Of a stretch of 64,000 nucleotides of DNA, positions 51,126 through 60,484 are shown piece after piece. How positions within the stretch are numbered: position 1 is the stretch's first letter; each line of letters starts with the position of its first letter. Below the pieces are notes generated by a model. It ran no database searches, was not told where the DNA came from, and saw only the letters and a list, made by a program, of their open reading frames with translations. Location: positions 1-64,000 of the forward strand of contig NZ_JAGGPK010000015.1 of the NCBI RefSeq assembly GCF_018613855.1, given 5' to 3'. A program made the position numbers and the translations under genes. Origin of the DNA: Arthrobacter sp. ISL-30. GTDB lineage: Bacteria; Actinomycetota; Actinomycetes; Actinomycetales; Micrococcaceae.

Positions 51126-53207
51126 CTACGAGTCCGTCCGGAACACCTGCACGACCGAGGGGCGAGGTGCGCGGGCCTGGCCGGGTGCCGGGGTGGTGCC
51201 GGCGGCAACGTAGTCCGGGAACAGGGAGTTGGGCGCCTCGAACGTACCTTCCTCGCCCGGATGCTGCACGGCGACGAACACGTTGCGCTCCTCGTCGTGG
51301 ATGATGGGGCCGCAGGTTTCGGCGTCGCGCGGCACTGCCAGGAACTGTTCCACCTTGCCGCGCTCAGCACCCTCAAGGGTGACCTTGAAGAGGCCATCGT
51401 TTCGGCCGATGCCCGAAGGCGCGCCGTCCGTGGAGATCCAGAGGTTGCCTACGGAGTCGAACGCCAGGTTGTCCGGGCAGGAGATCGGCGAGACCTGGTC
51501 CACCGGGAAGCCGGAAAAGTAGGTGACGTCGCCTTGGGCCGGATCGCCGCAGACCATGAGCAGGTTCCAGGTGAACGTGGTGGAAGTCTGGTCACCCGAT
51601 TCGACGATTTCTACAATGTGCCCGTCGCGGTTGGCGTTGCGGGGGTTGACCTCCGTGGCGCCTTCCTTGCCCACCTTGCCGCGGTCCGAGTTGTTGGTGC
51701 ACGCAACATAGACCTTGCCCGTGAACGGGTTCGGCTCCACGTCCTCGCAGCGGTCCATCTTGGTGGGGCCTACCTTGTCGGCGGCCAGGCGGGTGTACAC
51801 CAGGACCTCCTCGACGGACATCCCGGGAACCGCGGAAGCACCGTTCACAACCAACGGCAGCCACTCGCCCGTTCCGTCGAACGCGCCGTCGGACGGTACC
51901 GCACCGGATCCGTCAATTTCGGCAGCCGGGGAGTCGCCGGTGAACTTGGCAACGTAGAGGTCACCCGCGGAGAGCAGGGTCATGTTGTGCTTGCGGTCCC
52001 CTTCCCGGTACTTGTCCTTGGAGACGAACTTGTACAGGTAGTCGAAGCGCTCGTCGTCCCCTGAGTAGGCCACCACGTGGCCGGACTCTGCCACGATCAC
52101 GTTGGCGCCTTCGTGCTTGAAGCGGCCCAGCGAGGAGTGCTTCTTGGGGGTCGACGTCGGGTCGAAGGGGTCCACTTCCACGATCCAGCCGAAGCGGTTG
52201 GCTTCGTTTTTGTAGCCGGGGTTGCGGGTGTCGAAGCGCGGGTCGTCCAGTTCCCACTTTCGGGCCGTTGCCGACGACGTCAGGCCGTAGCGCTTATCCC
52301 CTGCTGAGGTGCCGGGGGCGACGAAGTAACCCTGGAAGTTTTCCTCGCCCGAGAGGATCGTGCCCCAAGGGGTCGTGCCTCCGGCGCAGTTGCCCAGGGT
52401 GCCCTTGATGGCGCGGCCGGACGGGTCCGCCACGGTCTTGACCAACGCCGAGCCGGCTGCCGGACCGGTCAGCTCATACGTGGTGCTGTTCAGGAAGCGG
52501 CGGTTAAGGGGCGCGCCCTTGACATAGGTCCACGGCTTGCGCTCGTTCTGGCGCTCGAGTTCGACGACGGAGAGTCCGTGGGCGGCCTGCCCCACCGCCC
52601 GCACCTGCTCGGCAGGCATGGAGGCCGGGAACATGATGGCGTCGTTCGTGTACTCGTGGTTCGAGAACAGGACGGCCCGGTTACCCTTGCTGCCCGGGAG
52701 TTCCAGGATGTCCGTGTAGTCGTTGTTGTAGCCGAACTGGCGCTCCTGGGCGGCAGCCGTCTGCTTGTCCAGGTCGAACACCGGAGCATCGTTGAACATG
52801 GGGTCGCCCCAACGGATGATCGGCAGCCAGGTGAAGCCGGCCGGAACGGTCATGGCGTCCACATCGGCGGGAATGGAGGCGATCGGAGTGAACTCCAGCT
52901 TCGACGGCCGGAAACCGGTCTTCGCGGCGGCGGAAAGCCCCGAGCCGCCGTCGGCCACTGCCTTTTCTGCCGAACCCAGCCCACCAAGGACGACGGCGAG
53001 CGCACCGGCGGCGCCGAAGCCCAGGGCGGCGCGGCGGGACATGGTGGCCGAGGCGATGTCGCGGAAGTAGCTGTTCTTGCTGGTGTTGCAGACGTCGCCG
53101 GCGCAGGCGTTGTCGCACTTCAGGGCACAGGTGACGGGGCTGCGCTTGCCTTTGGTGTGGCCAAACATGGGCAGGAGCGCGAACTTGCGAGGGGTGGTTT
53201 CAGACAT
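51126..53207 (-). CDS. phoX: PhoX-family phosphatase, Tat-exported
   Basis: This 693-residue DUF839/PhoX protein is probably a calcium/iron-dependent alkaline phosphatase outside the membrane. Around residue 55 lies a twin-arginine signal (TMSRRAALGFGAAGALAVVLGG). The preceding 50 residues contain four cysteines (CALKCDNACAGDVC), a leader often seen in actinobacterial PhoX. Later blocks include NYFRDI, GNRAVLFSNHEYTN, NCAGGTTPWGTILSGEENFQ and TGKVYVACTNNSDRG. The start at 53207 follows GGAGG by eight bases. It would release phosphate when phosphate is scarce. Confidence 0.92.
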   Translation of the reverse strand: MSETTPRKFALLPMFGHTKGKRSPVTCALKCDNACAGDVCNTSKNSYFRDIASATMSRRAALGFGAAGALAVVLGGLGSAEKAVADGGSGLSAAAKTGFRPSKLEFTPIASIPADVDAMTVPAGFTWLPIIRWGDPMFNDAPVFDLDKQTAAAQERQFGYNNDYTDILELPGSKGNRAVLFSNHEYTNDAIMFPASMPAEQVRAVGQAAHGLSVVELERQNERKPWTYVKGAPLNRRFLNSTTYELTGPAAGSALVKTVADPSGRAIKGTLGNCAGGTTPWGTILSGEENFQGYFVAPGTSAGDKRYGLTSSATARKWELDDPRFDTRNPGYKNEANRFGWIVEVDPFDPTSTPKKHSSLGRFKHEGANVIVAESGHVVAYSGDDERFDYLYKFVSKDKYREGDRKHNMTLLSAGDLYVAKFTGDSPAAEIDGSGAVPSDGAFDGTGEWLPLVVNGASAVPGMSVEEVLVYTRLAADKVGPTKMDRCEDVEPNPFTGKVYVACTNNSDRGKVGKEGATEVNPRNANRDGHIVEIVESGDQTSTTFTWNLLMVCGDPAQGDVTYFSGFPVDQVSPISCPDNLAFDSVGNLWISTDGAPSGIGRNDGLFKVTLEGAERGKVEQFLAVPRDAETCGPIIHDEERNVFVAVQHPGEEGTFEAPNSLFPDYVAAGTTPAPGQARAPRPSVVQVFRTDS

Positions 53208-53305
53208 TCGGGTGCCTCCAGGGTTGAACGTGGGTCGCGCCCACCCTGTCAGCGTTAACCAAATCCGAGAGGACACTCTGGTTAAGTTCCGGTGAACTCA
53301 CTGCA

Positions 53306-53360
53306 GCGGCAGTATCTGAGGGAGCGTCCCAAGAAAAGCGGCAGAATCTGAGGGAGCGTC
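53306..53360. repeat. 23-bp direct repeat pair at the menC end
   Basis: GCGGCAGTATCTGAGGGAGC with GTC (53306-53328) recurs with one change at 53338-53360, a period of 32 bases. The second copy touches the menC stop codon. Confidence 0.8.
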
Positions 53361-54372
53361 AGTGCCCGGAAAGTTCGGCGTGCACCCGCCGGAGCCGCCC
53401 GAGCCACCAGTCCCTTCGCTCAGCAGGCGCCGCGAACCGCTCCAGCAGCTCGTCGTCGGGGGCGGCGTCTCGCAAAGGAATGCTGCCGTCGTCGGGCATT
53501 AGCGGCTCCCGGACGACATCGCCCATCAGCAAGGACACCGTTCCCAGGCCGCAGGCGTAGGGCAGTTCGGGCAGGGCGGCGGCGAGCGCGAGTCCGGCGC
53601 GGATGCCCACCGAGGTGTCCAACGCAGAGCTGACGACGGCGGGCAACCCGGCTTCCGCGACGATCTCGAGGGCGCGGCGTACCCCACCCAGAGGCGCCAC
53701 CTTGACCACCAAGAGGTCGGCCGCGCCCGCCCTCGCGACGCGCACGGGGTCGTCCTCCTTGCGAACGCTCTCGTCGGCCGCGATCAGCACGGGCATGCCG
53801 TTGGCTCGGAGTCGGCGTCGTACCTCCGCAAGGCCTTCAATCGAGGGCACGGGCTGCTCGGCGTACTCCAGCCCGACGGCGGAGAGCCGACCCAGCGCTT
53901 CCACCGCCCCGGGCACGTCCCAGCCGCCGTTCGCATCGACCCGGATGGCTGCGTCGGGGAGTTCGTGGCGCACGGCGGTGACACGTTCGACGTCGTCCGC
54001 CAGTTCCTGCCCGCGCTCAGCAACCTTGACCTTGACGGCGTCCACTCGGCCGAAGCGGGCGAGGACGTCCGGGACGCGGTCTGCCGACACAGCGGGGACC
54101 GTTGCGTTCACTGGAATCGTGTCCCGGACTGGCTCCGGAAACCCGAGCCAGGCGGCTTCAATGGCTGCGGCGAGCCAGCGGGAGGCCTCGGCGTCGCCGT
54201 ATTCCGGGAACGGGCCGAACTCGCCCCAGCCCGCCGGCCCACGGAACAGGAGGGCCTCGCGCTCGGTGATGCCCCGGAACTTCACCCTCATGGGCAAGGA
54301 GACCACCCGGGCAGTGTCGAGGATTTGCTCAAGGGGCGGGACGGAGCTGGCTATCGGGCTGGGATTGGGCAC
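53359..54372 (-). CDS. menC: o-Succinylbenzoate synthase
   Basis: This 337-residue enolase-superfamily enzyme dehydrates SHCHC in menaquinone synthesis. The KVK motif (VDAVKVKVA), the metal ligands in RVDANGGWD, EYAEQP and IAADESV, and the second lysine in LLVVKVAPLGG are in the family order. It starts with GTG; TAAGCT seven bases upstream may be the -10. menD lies 2.4 kb away behind phoX, so the men genes are clustered but not in one operon. Confidence 0.93.
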   Translation of the reverse strand: MPNPSPIASSVPPLEQILDTARVVSLPMRVKFRGITEREALLFRGPAGWGEFGPFPEYGDAEASRWLAAAIEAAWLGFPEPVRDTIPVNATVPAVSADRVPDVLARFGRVDAVKVKVAERGQELADDVERVTAVRHELPDAAIRVDANGGWDVPGAVEALGRLSAVGLEYAEQPVPSIEGLAEVRRRLRANGMPVLIAADESVRKEDDPVRVARAGAADLLVVKVAPLGGVRRALEIVAEAGLPAVVSSALDTSVGIRAGLALAAALPELPYACGLGTVSLLMGDVVREPLMPDDGSIPLRDAAPDDELLERFAAPAERRDWWLGRLRRVHAELSGH

Positions 54373-54395
54373 GATAGCCAGCTTAGGTCAGCGGT

Positions 54396-55763
54396 TCAGT
54401 CGATGTCCCTTGAGGTGCCCTCGGGGGTGAGTCGCACCGCTGCGGCGGCTCCCAGCATAATCAGTACCCAGAAAGCCGTGATCAGCCAAATTCCCCCACC
54501 CGCCGCAAGGCTAAGTCCGGCCACAATCATTGGAGTGAAGCCGGCACCGATCATGGAGGCACCCTGATAGGCGACGGAGGCACCCGTATAGCGGTTGCGT
54601 GCTGGGAACTGCTCCGCCACGTAGGCGGCGATTGGCCCGTAAAGGAAGCCCTGAACCAGCCCGTTGCCGAGAACGATCGCGAGGGCAAACCCCCAGACTG
54701 TTCCGTCGTTAATAAGCACAAGCATGGGGTAGGCCAGAACGGCTCCCAGCAGGGATGCTCCGATCAGGACCTGGCGCCGGCCGATGCGGTCGCTCAAGCG
54801 GGCGGAATAGAAGCACACGATCAGCGTCAGGACGGCAGCCCCGGCCTTGATGTTCAGGACACCATTCTTGTCGGCGCCGTTTTCGATCGCTACGGAAACT
54901 CCCCAAACCGTGGTCATAGCCTGGCAAACGAAGAATGCAGTTGTAGCCGCAAGGCCTAGCAGAACAGCGCGGGGGTTGTTCCGGAGAACGTCCACGAGGG
55001 GCACCTTCTTTTTCTCCCCGGCCTCCTGGAGCCGCTGGAAGGAGGGCGTTTCCGCTACCTTGAGGCGGATGACCAACCCGACGACGATCAGTAGGGCACT
55101 GAGCAGGAAGGGCACCCGCCAGCCCCACACCAGGAAGTCGTCGCCGGACAGGGCGGCAAAAAGTGAGAGGGCAAGGGTTCCCAACACTGCGCCGGCCGGG
55201 CCGCCTGCATTGGCGAAGGCGGCTGCGAAGCCACGGTGTTTCCGGGGCGCGTGTTCTATGGCCATGAGTGCGGCGCCGCCCCACTCTCCACCGACGGCAA
55301 TGCCCTGCACCAGGCGGAGGAGGACCAGGGCAATGGGAGCCGCGAGGCCGATCTGCGCCGTCGTCGGCAGGAGCCCGATGGCCGTGGTTCCGACGCCCAT
55401 AATCAACATGGACAGCACCAGCATCTTCTTGCGGCCCAGGCGGTCCCCGAAGTGTCCGAAAACGACGCCGCCCAGCGGCCGTGCAATATAGCCGGCGGCG
55501 AGCGTCACAAACGAGGCGAAGAGCGCAAACCCAGGTCCCAGGTTGGCGAAGAATACTTTGTTGAAGACCAGGCTGGCTGCCGTTGCATAGAGCATGAAGT
55601 CGTAATACTCAATGGCGCTGCCGACGAAGCTGGACGCCAGGATGCGGCGCATATCCTTGGTATTCAGGGACTCAGCCTTGGCGGGCGCCGGAGAGACGGC
55701 AGGCGCGGAAGCGACGGCGGCTTCTTGGGGTTTTATGGCGATACTTGGCTCTGCAGGATTCAT
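54396..55763 (-). CDS. MHS-family (MFS) metabolite:H+ symporter
   Basis: This 455-residue transporter has 12 helices and the motifs of the metabolite:proton symporter family: ASSFVGSAIEYYDFMLYATAASLVFNKVFF, the GHFGDRLGRKKMLV loop, QGIAVGGEWGGAALMAIEHAP, and a second GRR loop. Members import dicarboxylates, shikimate, betaine and others; no substrate is assigned. The N-terminus is a Pro/Ala-rich stretch of 30 residues. It lies 40 bases after the metallo-hydrolase gene on the same strand and probably imports that enzyme's substrate. Confidence 0.9.
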   Translation of the reverse strand: MNPAEPSIAIKPQEAAVASAPAVSPAPAKAESLNTKDMRRILASSFVGSAIEYYDFMLYATAASLVFNKVFFANLGPGFALFASFVTLAAGYIARPLGGVVFGHFGDRLGRKKMLVLSMLIMGVGTTAIGLLPTTAQIGLAAPIALVLLRLVQGIAVGGEWGGAALMAIEHAPRKHRGFAAAFANAGGPAGAVLGTLALSLFAALSGDDFLVWGWRVPFLLSALLIVVGLVIRLKVAETPSFQRLQEAGEKKKVPLVDVLRNNPRAVLLGLAATTAFFVCQAMTTVWGVSVAIENGADKNGVLNIKAGAAVLTLIVCFYSARLSDRIGRRQVLIGASLLGAVLAYPMLVLINDGTVWGFALAIVLGNGLVQGFLYGPIAAYVAEQFPARNRYTGASVAYQGASMIGAGFTPMIVAGLSLAAGGGIWLITAFWVLIMLGAAAAVRLTPEGTSRDID

Positions 55764-55803
55764 CTTTGGTCCTCTGTCTTTCTAAAGCTATTGACGGCGG
55801 CTG

Positions 55804-56832
55804 TCAACGCTGACGGCCGAAGGGGATGCTGTCCAGGTCGCGGGGCAGGGAGAAGGGGCCGGCGAAATGCTCCGCCGCTTCATTCCAGATCCGGTCGCTG
55901 GCGAAACCCGGGACCAGGTGGTGCAGTGCCAGCCGACGTGCGCCTGCCGCCTCTGCCGCCTTGGCGGCGTCCCGGACACTGGTGTGCGATTTGTAGTGGT
56001 GGTCCCTGGCGGCCCGATTCGCGGGATCGTCCTGGTCTGCGTAGAGGGATTCCACCCAGTCAAAATCGATGGCTTCGTGCAGGAGGAGATCCGTGTCCCG
56101 GGCGAGGGTTACAAGGTTCTGGGTGAAGGCCGTATCGCCCGAGATCGTCACTGATCCATCGGCGGTATCGAAGCGGAAGGCGAAGGCCGGTGCCACTGGA
56201 GGGTGTTCAACCAGGATGGCCGTCACTGTCACCAGTTCATCCTCGTAGACAGGAAAAGGTTCCATGGCCGGCGTGGGATTGTGGTTGGGGTGGTAGCCGG
56301 ATCCTGCCGGTATGTCGATGTCCTCTGCCTGGAATAGGTCAAGGGGGCTTGGCTTGAGGCTGTCGAGGATACGGTCGTTAAGGTCCGTTGCATGCGCCTC
56401 CATGAGCTGGGTGAACATTTCCCGGGTACCGGGAGTGGGAAGCCGGGGCGCCAGCGGTAACGGCGCGACGGCGGCCCGCGGCGATACCGGTGGCAGGATG
56501 CCACGGTTGCCAGGCCCGATAATCCGAACGGGATCGTCGAGCCGGTCGGCCAGCGCGTACATGCCGAAAAGCCCGAGCCCAGCGAGGTCGTACACATGGT
56601 CCGAGTGCAGGTGGGTGATGAAGAGGGCCCTTAGGTCTTTGAGCTCGAGGCCGGACTGGGCCAGCCTTCGTCCGGCACCCTGCCCGAAATCCACGAGATA
56701 AAACGATCCACCCACCACAACGGCAGTGGCAATGCCCGTTCGTTCGCCCGCATCGGAGGCGGCCCACCATCGAGGCCCGCCGGCCGTGCCAAGAGTGATG
56801 ACGTGGGGTTCAAGATTGGAATTGGAAGTCAT
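55804..56832 (-). CDS. Metallo-beta-lactamase-fold hydrolase
   Basis: This 342-residue enzyme has the zinc motif THLHSDH (about residue 74), further ligands in SGDTAFT and the C-terminal LHHLVPG. The fold matches the RNase Z/arylsulfatase-like branch (VVVGGSFYLVDFGQGAGRRL before the motif). Related proteins hydrolyse esters or lactones. GAAGGAG precedes the ATG by five bases. It forms a two-gene operon with the MHS transporter and diverges from the LysR gene, which probably controls it. Confidence 0.88.
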   Translation of the reverse strand: MTSNSNLEPHVITLGTAGGPRWWAASDAGERTGIATAVVVGGSFYLVDFGQGAGRRLAQSGLELKDLRALFITHLHSDHVYDLAGLGLFGMYALADRLDDPVRIIGPGNRGILPPVSPRAAVAPLPLAPRLPTPGTREMFTQLMEAHATDLNDRILDSLKPSPLDLFQAEDIDIPAGSGYHPNHNPTPAMEPFPVYEDELVTVTAILVEHPPVAPAFAFRFDTADGSVTISGDTAFTQNLVTLARDTDLLLHEAIDFDWVESLYADQDDPANRAARDHHYKSHTSVRDAAKAAEAAGARRLALHHLVPGFASDRIWNEAAEHFAGPFSLPRDLDSIPFGRQR

Positions 56833-56887
56833 GGAGGCTCCTTCGGCTAGATGACTTCCCCCAGTGTGTCGGGCCTCACTCCATTTG

Positions 56888-56893
56888 TATAAT
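56888..56893 (+). promoter_or_regulatory. Consensus -10 of the LysR gene
   Basis: A perfect TATAAT lies 33 bases before the LysR start in the 94-bp divergent region. No clear -35 is seen, as is common for regulator genes. Confidence 0.5.
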
Positions 56894-56926
56894 CAATTCT
56901 TCAGCTCCTTATCTTCAGGAAAATTG

Positions 56927-57862
56927 ATGATCGATTTCACTTTGCGCCAGCTCGAATATTTCGTTGCCGTGCTGGATCACGGCTCGCTGACCGAAGCGGC
57001 CAAACGGAGCAATATCTCCCAGCCCGCAGCATCCATGGCGGTCGCGCAGTTGGAGAAGTCCTTGGGTGTCGACCTGCTGATCCGCACGCGGTCCAAGCGC
57101 CTCGTCCCCACGGGCGCGGGAAATGAACTTGCAGCCCGCGCGCGGCGTATCCTCGCGGATGCCGCCGAAGTGCCTGCCGCGCTAAGCCAAGGCATGGATG
57201 AGATGAAGGGCTCGGTTCGGGTGGGGTGCATGACAGCCATCTCCCCTCGCCTCATTCCTGCCCTTATCGAGTGGTTCGCGGAAAAGTGGCCCGACGTCCT
57301 CATCGACTTTGTCGAAGGCCCGGCCGAGAGGCTGCAGACTGCTGTGGCCGAAGGCGCACTCGACCTGGCATTCATCTATTCGCTGCAAGCAATTCAAGGT
57401 GTCGAGCTTCAACACATTGCCGACGCACGGGCCCACATCATGATCGCAACAGATCATCCCCTGGCGGCGCAGAACTCCCTTCGATTCGCTGATCTGGAAG
57501 ATGAAGACGCTGTCTTGCTGGACGTTCCGCCCAGTGCCGAGAAGGTCTTGGCCATGTTCCATACTGCTGGGGTCGAACCCAGGGTCCGCTGGAAAAGCGT
57601 GGTGGCACAAACTATTCGTGGACTTGTGAGTTCAGGCCGCGCCTACAGCGTGACCAACGTCTGGCCTGGGGTCCGGACCTCCTACGCCGACTCCAACATC
57701 ACTCTCGTTCCCATTGCAGACAAGATCCCGCTCAACCGGCTGGTGGCCGCAGTCGCACCTGACATCCGACAGCCACGGAGGGTCCTCGAAGTCCTGACTG
57801 CAGCCCGCGAGATTGCCTCGTCCGAGGCCCACCTTCCCCGCCCCATTCCTCACACGCGTTAG
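56927..57862 (+). CDS. LysR-family regulator
   Basis: This 311-residue protein has a LysR winged helix at residues 3-60 (FTLRQLEYFVAVLDHGSLTEAAKRSNISQPAASMAVAQLEKSLGVDLL) and a two-lobed effector domain (GSVRVGCMTAISPRLIPALIEWFAEKWPDV). The start is the ATG at 56927, with AGGA six bases upstream; a GTG at 56864 would place the start ahead of the TATAAT. It diverges from the metallo-hydrolase/MHS pair, the typical LysR arrangement, and probably activates it in response to the transported acid. Confidence 0.93.
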   Translation: MIDFTLRQLEYFVAVLDHGSLTEAAKRSNISQPAASMAVAQLEKSLGVDLLIRTRSKRLVPTGAGNELAARARRILADAAEVPAALSQGMDEMKGSVRVGCMTAISPRLIPALIEWFAEKWPDVLIDFVEGPAERLQTAVAEGALDLAFIYSLQAIQGVELQHIADARAHIMIATDHPLAAQNSLRFADLEDEDAVLLDVPPSAEKVLAMFHTAGVEPRVRWKSVVAQTIRGLVSSGRAYSVTNVWPGVRTSYADSNITLVPIADKIPLNRLVAAVAPDIRQPRRVLEVLTAAREIASSEAHLPRPIPHTR

Positions 57863-57908
57863 GTAGACTTCACTCCACAGGCTTCACAGCAGAGCAGGAG
57901 GGGCGCGC

Positions 57909-59054
57909 ATGCATCGCAAGGCAAAGGCAATCGACGTTGCCAAGAGGGCCGGCGTGTCCCGGAGTGCTGTCTCGCTGGTGCTCAATGGGCGCGGCGACGG
58001 CAACGTAGCCAAGGAAAGCCAGGACCGCATCCGCCGGGCCGCCGCCGAACTGAACTACTCCCCCAACGCCATCGCGCTGAGCCTTCGCAACCAGCGTTCG
58101 CGAGTGATCGGCGTCGTCTCTGACGAAGTAGTGGTCAGCCCCTTCGACGGCAACATCATCGGAGGAGCCGACGACGTCGCTCGCAGCCGCGGCTTCGTGA
58201 CCGTCGTGATGGACACCGAGCTCGACGCCGTTCGGGACGAGGGCGCCGTCGAGACCCTTCTGGACCGGCAAGTGGACGGGCTCATGTACGTGACGGTTGG
58301 CCTGAAGCCCCTGGATGTGCCGCCCGGAATGCTGCGGGTCCCGGCCGTGCTGGTCAACTGCTACGACAGCTCCCCCGTGCAGGTCCTCCCCCACGTCATC
58401 CCCGACGAAGTGCGCGGCGGCCGGGATGCCACCAATCACCTCCTGGAGCTGGGCCACTGGGATATCGCGCTGCTGGCAGGCGACGTCGAATCCCCCGCCG
58501 CGCCGCTTCGCGTCACCGGCTACCGTGAGGCATTCGCCAGGCGCGGCCTCGCAGTGCGGGAGGACCGGATCCGCATGGCCGGCTGGGATATCGACACCGG
58601 GTTCCACGGAGCCATGAAACTGCTCGACGGCGTCTCCCCCGCCGAGCGCCCCACCGCCATCATGTGCGCCAACGACCGCCTCGCCATCGGCGTCGCCCTG
58701 GCCGCCTCCCGCCTTGGGCTCAGCGTCCCTGGCGAGCTGTCGATCATGGGCTACGACAACGAGTCGCGGATCGCGGACACCATGATTCCCGCCCTGTCCA
58801 CCATGGCCCTGCCCCTGCGCGAGATGGGTGCCGCCGCCATGACCGGCCTGCTGGATCGCCTGGAGCGACCCAATCAAGGTGGGGGGCCGAACTACGGTGA
58901 AGGGCAGGACGACGGCGGGGGGCAGGACGACGGCGGGACCGCAGCTTCCGCCGTCGACGGCAGCGCTGGGGAGACCAGCCCTGGGGAGACGATGGTCGAA
59001 TGCCGCCTTGTGGTCCGTGAGTCCACCGGTCCAGTCCCTGCCGGGCGCGGCTGA
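57909..59054 (+). CDS. LacI-family regulator with unusual C-terminal insert
   Basis: This 381-residue protein has a LacI helix-turn-helix (AIDVAKRAGVSRSAVSLVLNGRG, residues 7-30) and a sugar-binding-like core (VIGVVSDEVVVSPFDGNIIGG; ALLAGDVESPAAPLRVTGYREAF; IMCANDRLAIGVALAASRLGLSVPGELSIMGYDN). Between the last helix and the closing strand lies an extra low-complexity Gly/Asp/Ser segment of about 45 residues, encoded by tandem repeats. GGAGG lies eight bases before the ATG. The fructan operon starting 1.7 kb away is a plausible target, but that is inference. Confidence 0.92.
   Translation: MHRKAKAIDVAKRAGVSRSAVSLVLNGRGDGNVAKESQDRIRRAAAELNYSPNAIALSLRNQRSRVIGVVSDEVVVSPFDGNIIGGADDVARSRGFVTVVMDTELDAVRDEGAVETLLDRQVDGLMYVTVGLKPLDVPPGMLRVPAVLVNCYDSSPVQVLPHVIPDEVRGGRDATNHLLELGHWDIALLAGDVESPAAPLRVTGYREAFARRGLAVREDRIRMAGWDIDTGFHGAMKLLDGVSPAERPTAIMCANDRLAIGVALAASRLGLSVPGELSIMGYDNESRIADTMIPALSTMALPLREMGAAAMTGLLDRLERPNQGGGPNYGEGQDDGGGQDDGGTAASAVDGSAGETSPGETMVECRLVVRESTGPVPAGRG
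58902..58937 (+). repeat. 18-bp tandem repeat inside the LacI gene
   Basis: GGGCAGGACGACGGCGGG occurs twice without a gap (58902-58919, 58920-58937), encoding duplicated GQDDGG. A second small duplication (CTGGGGAGAC) follows near 58968-58990. Confidence 0.85.
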
Positions 59055-59396
59055 TGTCATTCGCGACGCCTTAGCTGCTGCTTGTCGCGGATCAGCCGCT
59101 GGAACTCCCCGGCTTTGAAAACCAGGCCGCCGTAAAAACCCCGTAAACACTGAGCTCCCGGCAGTCCGGAAGTCCACGGAGACGGCAAAAGCGGGGAGAT
59201 TACGACGGGGGCCGCAGAAAAAGAGACCTGTCACGAACCGGCTAAATTTACTTCTGCGGGTGTTGGGCGGATATGGGTCGCGGCTCGGCGTGTGCTGTAG
59301 CGGTGGGCGGTCCTTGCCACATTTGGATGAACCTCGGCAGGCTCTTGCCTCGCTCTGATTCGGACGAGATAACAGATGCCGGCGATGACGGTTCTT
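59055..59396. other. Intergenic region with element C
   Basis: This 342-bp gap between the LacI gene and the small orphan gene holds the 98-bp element C. The remaining 196 bases carry only an unconvincing plus-strand frame without a ribosome site. No promoter or hairpin stands out there. Confidence 0.6.
59103..59200. mobile_element. 98-bp TIR element, copy C
   Basis: It begins AACTCCCCGGCTTTG and ends CAAAAGCGGGGAGAT. It matches copy D at about 94 of 98 bases, including the whole interior, and the match runs on for 14 bases beyond the right end (TACGACGG-GGCCGC). Confidence 0.85.
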
Positions 59397-59831
59397 TCAG
59401 AACTGGATCAGGTGCTGTTCGGTGGGTGCGTCTACGACGAGGTCGAAGGCCGTGTCCCGGCCGGTCGCGTGGAGCCGCGCACGGTAGCTGCCTCTCTCAT
59501 CACCCGTTATGGTGCCCACTTCCTTCATTTCCCAGCCGGCGGGTGTGTTGAAGTACGCCCGGCCCGCCGGGAGCACCAGGGACACCTCGTGGATGTCTTC
59601 CCAACCAGGCGACGTTGCCTCCGGTCTTGCCTCCATGACCTCCACCGTCAAGTTAATTGGTCCTGAATCCACACCGGTGGAAACCAAGGGAACCATCAGC
59701 GGAGTTTCCTGCCTCTCACCGCGCATCGCGGCCTGCAAGGCGGCTGTAGGGTCTGCCGGAGGAAAAGGCTCAACAACAAAATTCACAGCATGGCCAGATG
59801 CATGTATGACAAAACCTGCTGACTCGATCAC
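59397..59831 (-). CDS. Hypothetical protein
   Basis: This 144-residue protein is not recognised. It starts with GTG (IESAGFVIHASGHAVNFVVEPFPP) and shows alternating strand-like segments (SGPINLTVEVMEARP, ERGSYRARLHATGRDTAFDLVVDAP) that suggest a small beta-sandwich. It has no signal peptide. It lies with the small lipoprotein gene between repeat copies C and D and on the same strand as the latter. No clear ribosome site is seen. Confidence 0.6.
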   Translation of the reverse strand: MIESAGFVIHASGHAVNFVVEPFPPADPTAALQAAMRGERQETPLMVPLVSTGVDSGPINLTVEVMEARPEATSPGWEDIHEVSLVLPAGRAYFNTPAGWEMKEVGTITGDERGSYRARLHATGRDTAFDLVVDAPTEQHLIQF

Positions 59832-60044
59832 AAGCCCTGCCCTTCAAGCGAATGGGGACATAAACCGTCTACTTTCAACTACCCGCATTGGAACATGAAG
59901 GACGCCGGCCAGTACAGGGCAAGCTCCAGCTGTCTCAGGTTCCGAACTGACACGACTGGTCCCTAGCCGTGCATTTGGGCCGTGAAACAGAAACGTCAGC
60001 CGCATGGAACCGACGATGACCGCGGCCGCGTTCACGGGGACTGG

Positions 60045-60368
60045 TCAGACCCCGGGAGACATAATCGTGAGTTCCCCGCTGCTCAATGCCATAGCCACGC
60101 AGTCCGCAACGCGGAGAGCATCGGCCTCGGATGCTCCTGCTTTCAGCCTGAAGGCTAGCCTGGAGGACGGCATGTCCGCGCTTTGCACTGCTGTCTCCAC
60201 ACTTGGGTCGTTGTCGCACCCGGCCAGGGACGAATAGACAGGGTAGCTTACGCTCACGCCCCATCGGTCGTCGGCAGAAGCGGTGCGTGCATAATCTGTT
60301 GGACCGGACGGCGCAGCACAGGCGGTCAGGAACATAACGAGTATCGGCGCCAAAGCTCGTTTCCGCAT
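60045..60368 (-). CDS. Small putative lipoprotein
   Basis: This 107-residue protein begins with a short signal peptide, MRKRALAPILVMFLTAC, whose last residues form a lipobox with Cys17, so it should be anchored outside the membrane. The mature part is small and contains three further cysteines at most. GGGGG lies seven bases before the ATG. The family is unknown. It and the gene behind it sit between two near-identical 98-bp repeats. Confidence 0.7.
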   Translation of the reverse strand: MRKRALAPILVMFLTACAAPSGPTDYARTASADDRWGVSVSYPVYSSLAGCDNDPSVETAVQSADMPSSRLAFRLKAGASEADALRVADCVAMALSSGELTIMSPGV

Positions 60369-60484
60369 TGTCGCCCCCTAACACTGTGCCCGTGCCTTCA
60401 GCATGGCATTTGACCGTCTCTCTGGGAAGGCAAGGAGACGGGGGATCGAGAGACGGTTCAGCCCCTGGACTTGCCTATAGGAAC

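Noticed and set aside
57870-59234. Minus-strand frame of 454 codons opposite the LacI gene
   Set aside because: Antisense shadow; its N-terminal peptide is only the translation of repeat element C.
59273-59551. 92-codon plus-strand frame after element C
   Set aside because: No ribosome site, low-complexity translation, and it runs into the gene on the other strand.
59844-60035. 63-codon minus-strand frame between the two orphan genes
   Set aside because: It fits the gap neatly but has no ribosome site, no recognisable domain and weak codon bias, so it was not listed as a gene.
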